Of a DNA stretch of 43,326 nucleotides, positions 26,254-34,120 are shown one piece after another. The translations under genes were made by a program, and so were the position numbers. The DNA comes from Candidatus Heimdallarchaeota archaeon LC_2. Its GTDB lineage: Archaea > Asgardarchaeota > Heimdallarchaeia > Heimdallarchaeales > Kariarchaeaceae. Position 1 is the stretch's first letter. Every line of letters starts with the position of its first letter. The stretch lies in contig MDVR01000009.1 of assembly GCA_001940725.1 (NCBI GenBank), positions 1 through 43,326 on the forward strand, given 5' to 3'. The notes beneath the pieces were generated by a model. It was not told the origin of the DNA and searched no databases. It saw only the letters and a list, made by a program, of their open reading frames with translations.

Positions 26254-27414
26254 ATGAATAGTTTGAACGAACAACCTGTAGATGATAATTCATTAGTGGA
26301 TACTGAATTAATGGACACTAAAATTAATGAAATTTTTCAACCCGATATTGAAGAAGGAGAATTAATATTTCCAATATATAGTCTTTATCGAAACAATAAT
26401 AGAGAACTTGAAATTCTTCGCTACGCACCAGGTGATCTAATCACTGTAATTTTAAAGAATACTGGTACATCAAAAAGTACATCAATCGAAATGTTTGATT
26501 CAAGAGACCAATCTAGATATAAGGGTGTTTCTGGTGGAAATGATCATGAATGGACTACTAGAATTCAAATGACGACAGTCCTTGGAAATTGGCGATTTAC
26601 AGCTCAAGGTCCCTTTATAGATGAAAATAATCTATTCTCAATTGATATTCCGTTTGAGATTGTCAAATTTATTCCAGAGGAAATTGTTAAAGAAGTTGAA
26701 ATTAAGGAAATCGATAATTTCGCAGCTTTAATACAATATGCAATCGACGAGAAAATCAATATTCCAGTAGTTGAAATTAAAGGAGTAGGACCTAGTTATG
26801 GTCAAAAAATGAATGATGCTGAAGTTCATTACTTCCATCATCTTCTCCAAATCGATGTGGAAACGTTGTCTGATAACATTTCCATCAGTTCTATGAAAAT
26901 AGAAATGTGGGTTGCTTTTGTGGCTAAAGTCTTAGAAAATGGACAGCATCAATTAGTAATGCAATATGGTCAATTCAAAGAAAGTAAAAAAGGTGGAGAG
27001 CCACCAAGTACCATTAAGGGAATTGGACCTGTAATGGAGAATAAATTAATTGATGCTGGATTCGATACGGTAAGTAAAATTGCAGAGGTTCAACCTCAAA
27101 AAATTGTAGATGAAGTCCATATCTCACTTAAAAAAGCACAAAATTGGGTTAGTAATGCAAAAGCATTGATGGATGGTATTAAGCAAATTTCAAAATCAAC
27201 CGTAAAACCAATTTCCAAAACAATAAACTTGGAAGATTCACCTGAAAACATTGTTGGTGTTGGACCTGCAACCAATAAAAAATTAGAAAAAGCTGGTTTC
27301 ACTTCAATACAGATAATTTTGGATGCCGAAATCGAAGTGCTTAGCCAAGCATTAAATTCTGAGAATAAGGCAAAAAAAGTATATGATGGTGCGCTCCGAT
27401 TATCACAGGATTGA
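26254..27414 (+). CDS. Beta-sandwich protein with three helix-hairpin-helix (Rad51-N-terminus-like) units
   Basis: This is a 386-residue protein from the ATG at 26254; a TTG at 26236 would add six residues. Residues about 37-138 form a beta-rich domain (ILRYAPGDLITVILKNTGTS ... NWRFTAQGPF) like an Ig or CARDB fold. Three helix-hairpin-helix units follow at about 174-215 (IKGVGPSYGQKMNDAEVHYF), 253-305 (IKGIGPVMENKLIDAGFDTV) and 332-380 (IVGVGPATNKKLEKAGFTSI). Each has the G-[VI]-G-P hairpin typical of DUF4332 or the RadA/Rad51 N-terminus, which bind DNA or proteins. There is no catalytic domain and no signal peptide. It lies 53 bp downstream of the HEAT/beta-sandwich gene and is probably co-transcribed with it. 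Confidence 0.65.
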   Translation: MNSLNEQPVDDNSLVDTELMDTKINEIFQPDIEEGELIFPIYSLYRNNNRELEILRYAPGDLITVILKNTGTSKSTSIEMFDSRDQSRYKGVSGGNDHEWTTRIQMTTVLGNWRFTAQGPFIDENNLFSIDIPFEIVKFIPEEIVKEVEIKEIDNFAALIQYAIDEKINIPVVEIKGVGPSYGQKMNDAEVHYFHHLLQIDVETLSDNISISSMKIEMWVAFVAKVLENGQHQLVMQYGQFKESKKGGEPPSTIKGIGPVMENKLIDAGFDTVSKIAEVQPQKIVDEVHISLKKAQNWVSNAKALMDGIKQISKSTVKPISKTINLEDSPENIVGVGPATNKKLEKAGFTSIQIILDAEIEVLSQALNSENKAKKVYDGALRLSQD

Positions 27415-27584
27415 AATAATAGAAGGATCTTATAGAATTATACTAGGACATAAGAAATATTTTTAGTTTTTAATTCACAATTTAATTCATAATAATATTA
27501 TTCTTAACTCCAAATAACAATAATGAACGTTAAGATTAATAATGGTTTTTTTATTGAGAGATTTAGAAGTTAGGAGAGAAAACC

Positions 27585-28187
27585 TTGAAGCAATCCATTA
27601 AAATTATTCTCATTTTTGAATTATTGCTAATACCATTTCTAATTGTGACTGCAGATAGTGTAACTGCTGTTGAAGGTGGACATTATACACCCATTAAAGA
27701 GACCGATAATCAATATTACTTCAGAATTGAAACATCTCAATGGGAGATTAAAGCATTTGATCTAGTTAGGGTAAGACAAGAATATGGTAATGATCCATCT
27801 CTAAACCAAATACACGAATTTGAAGAGAAGCATCGTCTTGGATCCTTTGAAAGGGGAAGTACAATAAATTTTGAAGTCTATTCAAGAGACGTGCAACACG
27901 GTTTCAGTATTAATGAGGTAGGTCTTGCAGTAGCCACTATCCGTCCAAAAGTGGGTGAAGTATTTGGTTTACCAACTCTTGCTCAGATTCAATGGCCTGA
28001 TGAAGATGTTACAATCTCAGCCTTCTGCCATATATTCTGTGGGTTAGGTCATCCAGACATGAAGATGAAATTTGTAATTGGTGAGGGTTCGGAAGAATAT
28101 GGTCCACCACTATTTTATGCCATAATCGCAATTAATGTAGCTATATTACTCTTTGTAGCAAATAAAATTTGGAACAAAATTGATTAG
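27585..28187 (+). CDS. coxB: Cytochrome c oxidase subunit II (CuA domain), ba3-like
   Basis: This subunit passes electrons from a copper protein or cytochrome to a haem-copper oxidase at the outer membrane face. The 200-residue protein has a TTG start with AGGAGA about 9 nt upstream and an N-terminal hydrophobic segment (about 5-29). The CuA ligands are in place: His105 in SRDVQHGFSI, Cys148, Cys152, His156 and Met159 in CHIFCGLGHPDM. The usual Glu between the cysteines is Ile, as in forms where only its backbone carbonyl binds copper. A second hydrophobic segment lies at the C-terminus (about 175-193), unlike the common N-terminal hairpin. No subunit I gene is in the window. Confidence 0.88.
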   Translation: MKQSIKIILIFELLLIPFLIVTADSVTAVEGGHYTPIKETDNQYYFRIETSQWEIKAFDLVRVRQEYGNDPSLNQIHEFEEKHRLGSFERGSTINFEVYSRDVQHGFSINEVGLAVATIRPKVGEVFGLPTLAQIQWPDEDVTISAFCHIFCGLGHPDMKMKFVIGEGSEEYGPPLFYAIIAINVAILLFVANKIWNKID

Positions 28188-28262
28188 TAAATAATTAATA
28201 AATCAACAATAAATTTCTTAGTTAACTTTAAATTTAAAGATAATTCTGAATCATCTTTTATC

Positions 28263-28300
28263 GACTACTAATTGACAATATCAATATCTATTAAGTAGTC
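28263..28300. promoter_or_regulatory. Nested inverted repeats before the oxidoreductase alpha gene
   Basis: GACTACT (28263-28269) pairs with AGTAGTC (28294-28300), and inside them ATTGA (28271-28275) pairs with TCAAT (28281-28285). The element ends 41 bp before the GTG at 28342, near the expected promoter. It could be an operator; no experimental hint exists. Confidence 0.25.
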
Positions 28301-28341
28301 AAAGATTTGTAAGATTTATCCAAAAGGAAAGTGGATTAGCT

Positions 28342-30129
28342 GTGACGTTGACTGAATCAAAACTTCTAAACGATGATTTCGAAGATAAAGAAACATTATT
28401 CAATTTTTTGGCTGGTGGTGCCGCAGGTGACGGTATAATGTCCGCTGGTACTTTATTCACAAAAATGATGACACGTAATTCATATTATTGTCATTTGTAT
28501 ACAGAGTATCCAAGTCTGATACGAGGTGGACATAATATGGTTGTTGTTAGAGTTGCTGATAAGCCAATCCACTGTCAGGTCGATCATGTTGATATTCTTC
28601 TTGCAATTAATCTTGAAACGATTGAGACGCATCTTCACAAATTGACCAAAGGTGCAGCTGTAATCTATGATCCTAGAATATTAAGGAGAAAAACAGTAGA
28701 GGATTTTAATAGATCAGATATAATGTGGTGCCCAATTCCTATGCACGAACTGGCTAAATCTATTAAAGCTGCAAAAATAGTACAAAATACGATTGGTGTA
28801 GCTGCCGCTATTTCATTAGTTAATCTACCTATTGAGGAACTGGATGATATTTTAAAAGAATTATTTGCAAAGAAACCTGCAATATCTGAAATAAATGTAA
28901 AGGCTGCAGATTTAGGATATGAATATGTAAAAAAACATTTTCCTAATTTTAAAACTCAATTAGTTGATCAGGATGATAAAGGATTAATCACCATTTCTGG
29001 AAATATGGCTGTTACTGCTGGTTTAATTGCAGGTGGTATAAGTGTATTTACCGGATATCCAATGTCTCCAGCAACATCTCTTCTCGAATATATGATTAAA
29101 TATTCTAATGAGTATGATTATATGGTAGTGCAAGCAGAAGATGAAATTTCTGCTGTTACAATGGCAATAGGGTCAAACCATGTAGGTGGTAGATCTGCAA
29201 CTGGGACTTCCGGAGGCGGGATGGCACTAATGGTTGAAGCAATTGGATTAGCAGGTTCAGCTGAAATACCTTTAGTAATTGTCAATGTTATGAGACCAGG
29301 ACCTTCTACTGGCCTTCCTACTTGGACAAATCAGACAGATTTATTGTTTACGATTAGAATGGGTCAAGATGTTTTTCCAAGAATAGTTATTGCACCAGGT
29401 GATATCGAAGAAACATTCCGAGCAAGTGCTGAAGCCTTGAATTTAGCCGAAGAATATCAAACACCAGTAATTATTTTGACAGATAAGTGGCTGGGTTCAA
29501 GCAATTTTACAATTGAACCATTAAACTCAGATGGAATCGAAATTAGAACAGGAAAATCCATTTTATTAGATGAAATCACAAATGAAGAGGATTACAAGAG
29601 GTATGAAGATTCAGAAGATGGTGTCAGTCGAAGAGCCATACCCGGACTTCCAAAAAATATGATTTTCCGATCAACTGGAAATGAACACGATCAATATGGT
29701 AAAGTGAATGATTCAGGACCTAATAGAATCCAACAAATGGATAAGAGGATGAGAAAATTTGAAACAATCAAAAAAATGTTGCCTCAACCATCCATTTATG
29801 GCTATGATCCGAGTGAGGCTGATGTAACTTTATTTTCATGGGGATCGAATAAAGGTATAATTTTAGATACGATAAATCGCCTACCTGAAATAAAAATTGC
29901 ATTTATACATACAACATATGTATGGCCTTTTCCAAAAGAATTCATTGAAAAAGCTATCACCAATTCAAAGTTTACAATACTAGTAGAACAAAATTTTAAT
30001 GCTCAATTTGGAACTTTAATTAGACAAGAGTGTTTGAAAGATTTAGACCATAAGATTTTACGCTATGATGGTAGGCCTTTTGATCCCCTGGAATTAGTAG
30101 AAGATATTCGATCTGTAATGAAGATGTAA
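28342..30129 (+). CDS. korA: 2-oxoacid:ferredoxin oxidoreductase, fused gamma-alpha subunit
   Basis: This subunit partners the beta subunit at 20817 to convert pyruvate or 2-oxoglutarate plus CoA to acyl-CoA, CO2 and reduced ferredoxin. Of its 595 residues, about 18-205 are the gamma domain (FLAGGAAGDGIMSAGTLF, SLIRGGHNMVVVRV) and the rest is the alpha domain. The substrate-binding YPITP motif of the Sulfolobus enzyme reads GYPMSPAT at about 238-245. Further family landmarks are AEDEISAVTMAIGSNHVGGR and RPGPSTGLPT. The start is GTG. The gene lies 154 bp after the CuA subunit gene and 55 bp before a small membrane protein gene. The gamma-alpha fusion without a ferredoxin-like delta domain is typical of the two-subunit enzyme of aerobic archaea. 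Confidence 0.93.
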   Translation: MTLTESKLLNDDFEDKETLFNFLAGGAAGDGIMSAGTLFTKMMTRNSYYCHLYTEYPSLIRGGHNMVVVRVADKPIHCQVDHVDILLAINLETIETHLHKLTKGAAVIYDPRILRRKTVEDFNRSDIMWCPIPMHELAKSIKAAKIVQNTIGVAAAISLVNLPIEELDDILKELFAKKPAISEINVKAADLGYEYVKKHFPNFKTQLVDQDDKGLITISGNMAVTAGLIAGGISVFTGYPMSPATSLLEYMIKYSNEYDYMVVQAEDEISAVTMAIGSNHVGGRSATGTSGGGMALMVEAIGLAGSAEIPLVIVNVMRPGPSTGLPTWTNQTDLLFTIRMGQDVFPRIVIAPGDIEETFRASAEALNLAEEYQTPVIILTDKWLGSSNFTIEPLNSDGIEIRTGKSILLDEITNEEDYKRYEDSEDGVSRRAIPGLPKNMIFRSTGNEHDQYGKVNDSGPNRIQQMDKRMRKFETIKKMLPQPSIYGYDPSEADVTLFSWGSNKGIILDTINRLPEIKIAFIHTTYVWPFPKEFIEKAITNSKFTILVEQNFNAQFGTLIRQECLKDLDHKILRYDGRPFDPLELVEDIRSVMKM

Positions 30130-30184
30130 CAAGTTTGCTGCAATAAAAGAATAATAATATTAGTGAGGAATAATTTGGTCAAAT

Positions 30185-30412
30185 GTGGCTTCGTTTTTCG
30201 AACAAATACTAGCAATACTAATAGTACTTGGAATATTTTTTCAAATTATATCTAAAGTAGTTAGATTAGCTTCGAAAACATGGGATGAAAGAGAACATCT
30301 CGAAACTAATAGGATAATTCAACTTACATTCGTTATTCCTATATTATTGATATTATTATTAATTGGAGTTTATTATGGAGTTTTATTTTTAATTCAAATT
30401 GTCGTTCTGTAA
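30185..30412 (+). CDS. Small two-helix membrane protein
   Basis: This is a 75-residue protein with a GTG start; no other in-frame start is available after the preceding gene. Hydrophobic segments lie at about 5-24 and 47-72, separated by a charged loop (SKTWDEREHLETNRI). It follows the oxidoreductase alpha gene by 55 bp on the same strand, with its own AT-rich spacer on the 3' side. The function is unknown; small proteins near redox enzymes are sometimes accessory subunits, but nothing shows that here. Confidence 0.5.
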   Translation: MASFFEQILAILIVLGIFFQIISKVVRLASKTWDEREHLETNRIIQLTFVIPILLILLLIGVYYGVLFLIQIVVL

Positions 30413-30543
30413 TACCATTATATTAGATAATTACAAGCTTGTTCCTCATTCAATTTTGAAAATAATTTGTGATGACCAACTAAAACTTAAATTATGATGA
30501 ATCAAAAATTAAACTGTAATTAATTGTTAAATGGAGGAATTAA

Positions 30544-31944
30544 ATGACAAGATGTTCACCAGATGAAAATAATGATGTGGCAATTATTGGAGCAGGACCT
30601 GCTGGTTTAGCTGCTGCTTTATATTGTGCAAGAGCCGGATTAAAAACTATTCTATATGGAGATCCATATTCAAGCCAACTGGCTAAAGCTGATACGGTCG
30701 AGAATTATTTAACAATCAAAAACGGTAAAGGATTGGAAATTATTGAAAAAATGATTGATCACGCTACAAATGTCGGTGCAAAGCTTGTTGATAAACAGAT
30801 TAAACAGATTACTGTAGCTGATAATGGAGTTTATTCAATGTTTGATGAGGACGGAAATTCAGATTGCGCACATGCAGTGATCCTTGCTACTGGTACTAAA
30901 CACAAAAAGTTGGGCGTCAAAGGAGAGGAAAAGTATTATGCTAAGGGAGTTTCATATTGCACAATATGTGACGGACCAATATATCGAGGTCAGTCAATTG
31001 CAATTGTTGGGTTTGGAGACCAAGCGGTACAAGCAGCTTTAAGGATGACAACTATTGCTTCAGAAGTATATATGGTTTCTACCAAAGCAAGACTTGGTGC
31101 GGATCCAGCTCTTGTTAAAGAACTTGATGCTAGCCCGAATGCAACAATAATTGAGAATACGCGACCTCTGGAAATTATGGGAAATGGATCAGTTACTGGA
31201 CTAAAATATAAACACTCAGGGATGGAACAAGAAATTTCTGTTAATGCAGCATTTATTGAAGTTGGGGTTTTGCCTTCTTCTGCAATTGCCTCTGGAGTTG
31301 GGGTTGAATTAGATGGTAGTTTTATCAAGGTTAATCGTGATCAATCCACGAATATACCCGGTTTCTTTGCAGCTGGTGATATCACTGGTGGTATGGCTCG
31401 ACAAGCAATTATATCTGCAGGTGATGGTGCAAGAGCTGCAATTACTGCAATGGATTTTATTAAAAGAATAGGTGTTTCAATGTCGAAAATTAAAACGACC
31501 CAATGGGGTGGTACAAAGGCTACTAAAACTTCTGAAACTCAAACGTCAATTGTAGCTGAAACTATAGGTGGGCCCTTGAAAGAATATATATCAAGAGATG
31601 AAGGTTTCTTATCTGGTTACAACAGATATGAACCAAAACTAGAGGTAATTGCTAACGTAATTGATAGAATGAAGGAGGCAAAACTGACAATAATTTCAGC
31701 ACATTGGTGTCCTGATTGTAGGCGGAATGTACCTAAGATCGCAAAAATATTGGATCATTTACCTTGGGATGTTGAAGTTAGAGATCGTGATGAAGAGGGG
31801 GTGGTTGATCAATTTAACATCAAGAAAATTCCAACTTTTATTGTATCAGACAAAGATGGTAACGAACTTAACCGAATAATTGAAAACCCTAAATACAGTA
31901 GTTTAGAAGAAGACCTATTGGCAATTTGTGAAAGAAGATATTAG
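30544..31944 (+). CDS. trxB: Thioredoxin reductase fused to a C-terminal thioredoxin-like domain
   Basis: This is a 466-residue flavoprotein with a strong GGAGG six bases before the ATG. Residues 10-310 are the reductase: FAD motif IIGAGPAGLAAALYCARAG, redox pair Cys139-Thr-Ile-Cys142 in SYCTICDGP, nucleotide motif IVGFGDQA, and FAD-end motif GFFAAGDITGGMARQA. The arginine-rich NADPH phosphate motif (HRRxxxR) is absent and VSTKARLGAD stands in its place, so another electron donor is possible. A linker (about 311-365) leads to a thioredoxin-like domain with Cys389-Pro-Asp-Cys392 and cis-proline 430 (KKIPTFIV). The fusion would transfer electrons within one chain, as in the mycobacterial TrxB/TrxC fusion or AhpF-like proteins. 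Confidence 0.88.
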   Translation: MTRCSPDENNDVAIIGAGPAGLAAALYCARAGLKTILYGDPYSSQLAKADTVENYLTIKNGKGLEIIEKMIDHATNVGAKLVDKQIKQITVADNGVYSMFDEDGNSDCAHAVILATGTKHKKLGVKGEEKYYAKGVSYCTICDGPIYRGQSIAIVGFGDQAVQAALRMTTIASEVYMVSTKARLGADPALVKELDASPNATIIENTRPLEIMGNGSVTGLKYKHSGMEQEISVNAAFIEVGVLPSSAIASGVGVELDGSFIKVNRDQSTNIPGFFAAGDITGGMARQAIISAGDGARAAITAMDFIKRIGVSMSKIKTTQWGGTKATKTSETQTSIVAETIGGPLKEYISRDEGFLSGYNRYEPKLEVIANVIDRMKEAKLTIISAHWCPDCRRNVPKIAKILDHLPWDVEVRDRDEEGVVDQFNIKKIPTFIVSDKDGNELNRIIENPKYSSLEEDLLAICERRY

Positions 31945-32067
31945 TGTAAACCTTATCTGTTAATAATCATATTGACAATTATTATTTTATGAGTTGAAAC
32001 TGTTAATTTATTTGAGTATAATAGTTTGGAAAAAATATAATAAAAATCTCCCAGAAGAATTATTAAT

Positions 32068-32484
32068 TTAAGGTGCGATCTTTAGCCTTTTACCTATTCT
32101 TAAAGGACAGTCATCCTGAACATATAGTAAATTCTTTTCTTCTGCTAATTTTTCAGCTTTTTCAGATACTATTCTATCAGGTAACCATATAAATGGAATA
32201 TCCATATCAATTGCTTTGAGTGCGACTTTTTCAGCAATTGGTAATTTACGATAAATTATTACTCCTTTTAAATCAAAACCAGCGACATCATCCAATGATT
32301 TCAAAGTTTTAGTGGTTTGAATTTCATCAACCATCGGGTTAACTAATATTGTTTCAAAACCAAGTGAACGCAAGTATTTTGGGACATAAAATCCAGCTTT
32401 ATTTTCCTTTGTAGAAGCGCCAACAATGGCTAATTTTCCTGGATTTAGTAAAAAATCACGAATTTGATCAATTGAAGCTTGCAT
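32068..32484 (-). CDS. CoA-binding domain protein (YccU-like)
   Basis: This is a 138-residue protein with an ATG start, a single CoA_binding_2 Rossmann domain. It shows the glycine-rich opening KLAIVGASTKENKAGFYVP, the strand-helix YLRSLGFETILVNP, and the later WLPDRIVSEKAEKLAEEKNL followed by DDCPLRI. The length matches stand-alone members of the family. The physiological role is unknown; in bacteria they bind CoA or related thiols. It converges with trxB. Confidence 0.85.
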   Translation of the reverse strand: MQASIDQIRDFLLNPGKLAIVGASTKENKAGFYVPKYLRSLGFETILVNPMVDEIQTTKTLKSLDDVAGFDLKGVIIYRKLPIAEKVALKAIDMDIPFIWLPDRIVSEKAEKLAEEKNLLYVQDDCPLRIGKRLKIAP

Positions 32485-32703
32485 GAAATTATCTCCAAAT
32501 TGAAAGAAATAAATGTTATTTTATTTCCCATTATCGATAATTATTATTTTCGAATTTTTGATATTGTATTCCTAAATTGATTTGAATCTAAATCAGGAGA
32601 AAAACTAAAATTAATAATTAATCGCTTAAATGTTACCAAAAGATCGTGTTGAGCAAAAATAAATAAATAATAACAAAATAAGATTGATTTAGGAAAATTG
32701 AAA

Positions 32704-33027
32704 ATGTCAGAAGAAGAGAGTTTATTCCAACTAACGATTAGAGAATTAATGGAAGCAGCGAAAAAAGATGGCGTAATAACTCCTGAGGAAAAAGATATAA
32801 TCGATCAAGTAAGGGTGGATGCTGATTCATATAACATGATGTTGGAAGAATCTTTGACCGATGGTACTATTAATGAACAAGAATCGGAAAGATTGAATGA
32901 TTTGAAACAGATGATAATTGATCGAGCTGAATTAATTGCTAAGGTTGATGGAGAGTTTGATGATGATGAACAATTTTTACTGAAAAAATTATCTGATATT
33001 CTAAACAATCATTACAAACATCAATAA
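32704..33027 (+). CDS. TerB-like small acidic helical protein
   Basis: This is a 107-residue protein from the ATG at 32704; AGGA lies 9 nt upstream, which favours it over a TTG at 32698. It is entirely helical and acidic, with three turns of similar form: KKDGVITPEEKDII, TDGTINEQESERL and VDGEFDDDEQFLL. These match TerB/TerB-like helices with their D-G-x-[IF]-x-x-x-E pattern. They resemble half EF-hands but lack the first acidic ligands, so calcium binding is uncertain. The role is unknown; TerB-type domains are often metal-sensing or stress-linked. Confidence 0.6.
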   Translation: MSEEESLFQLTIRELMEAAKKDGVITPEEKDIIDQVRVDADSYNMMLEESLTDGTINEQESERLNDLKQMIIDRAELIAKVDGEFDDDEQFLLKKLSDILNNHYKHQ

Positions 33028-33041
33028 CGATATCAATTTAA

Positions 33042-33052
33042 TTTTTTTTTTT
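33042..33052 (+). terminator. Poly-T terminator after the TerB-like gene
   Basis: Eleven consecutive T residues lie 15 bp after the stop at 33027. A second T-run (33086-33093) follows. Both are before the promoter of the next gene. Confidence 0.5.
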
Positions 33053-33144
33053 GAAATTACTATTATATAGAGATAATATATTCACTTTTTTTTGTTTACC
33101 GTAGAGATATCTATCCGAAATTTGTTTAAAGATCAAATAAATAT

Positions 33145-33906
33145 ATGCTTGTGAGACGCACAGAGCTGAATCAAGGAATATTTGCAAATAATTCGCTGTC
33201 CAATATATTCTTTGAACCTGATGAAGAAAGTGAAGCTCTGGTTATTCGTTTGCATGGTTTACCTGGAAAAACTCCTGAAGAAGAAACAAACACTATGGGT
33301 AAAATGCTTACAGATGTTGGTATTGCATATTTTGCATTTGATTTCCCCGGTATTAGAGAATCTGAAGGCTACTATACTTATAGAACCTCTTTTAATATAG
33401 CCAAAGAAATCTTAAATTATTTTGGTACAGAACATGAAGAAATATATCCTAAAATTGGATTATATGCTGAATCATTTGGGGGTTCAATCGCGGTTTCTCT
33501 TGCTAATGCAAGTTCATTTGTCTCTTCATTATTTTTATGGAGCCCTGTTGTTAATTTCAAAATATTGTCTGAAACTATTAATATGAAACTTATCGGAAAA
33601 TTTATGGAAGATTCAGGAGTCATAAGGCTACCACAATATGATGATTTTGAAGAAACTTTTAGGATTCAGATGTCAATTAGTCCACCAGAAGAATCACAAG
33701 ATGTTTTTGGGAATCTTCCATCTAAGATTTTGAGTAGTAATACTGACATTCTCTTCAGTCCGAGATTAATTGAAAAACAATTAAAGCATCAGTATCATCA
33801 CATTTTACAGATTGAAGATAATTTGGATCATAATTTAGTCAAGAACCAATCAGCTCTTCGTGTATCAAAAATTGCTCAGGAATTTTTCTTGGATTCTTTA
33901 CTGTAA
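33145..33906 (+). CDS. Alpha/beta-hydrolase
   Basis: This is a 253-residue protein with an ATG start; TTTAAAGA at about 33124 would serve as a TATA box for a nearly leaderless transcript. The fold is indicated by the oxyanion-hole strand LVIRLHGLPG (33-41), FAFDFPGIRESEG (63-75), and the nucleophile elbow YAESFGGS with Ser110; the usual first glycine is Ala. Asp201 (NTDILFSP) and His229 (NLDHNLVKN) are the likely partners. The substrate is unknown; the set is most like serine aminopeptidase-type or esterase-like hydrolases. Confidence 0.8.
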   Translation: MLVRRTELNQGIFANNSLSNIFFEPDEESEALVIRLHGLPGKTPEEETNTMGKMLTDVGIAYFAFDFPGIRESEGYYTYRTSFNIAKEILNYFGTEHEEIYPKIGLYAESFGGSIAVSLANASSFVSSLFLWSPVVNFKILSETINMKLIGKFMEDSGVIRLPQYDDFEETFRIQMSISPPEESQDVFGNLPSKILSSNTDILFSPRLIEKQLKHQYHHILQIEDNLDHNLVKNQSALRVSKIAQEFFLDSLL

Positions 33907-34084
33907 TAACTTAATTTATCTAGATATGAAAAGCGTCTGAATTTATTATTCTCTATTAAATTCAAGATTTTACTAATATTTGTTATTATTTTTATAGATA
34001 ATAACTTTGAAAATTATTAAATTTACTATAGAATATTGCTAGGAGATAATATTTTAATTCTATACAAGAATAATAGCGTGATTC

Positions 34085-34106
34085 TTTATACTGTTTTCAG
34101 TATAAA
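34085..34106 (+). promoter_or_regulatory. Hairpin or operator directly before the BMP gene
   Basis: TTTATACTG and CAGTATAAA are perfect nine-base arms around a TTTT loop. The element ends directly before the Shine-Dalgarno GAGGA (34107-34111), which is nine bases before the ATG at 34121. It could act as a dyad operator over a TATA box or as a leader hairpin. Confidence 0.45.
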
Positions 34107-34120
34107 GAGGAAGAGATAAA

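Noticed and set aside
32704..33027. EF-hand calcium-binding protein
   Set aside because: The D-G-x-I-x-x-x-E turns lack the first and third acidic ligands of a true EF-hand loop, so TerB-like was preferred.
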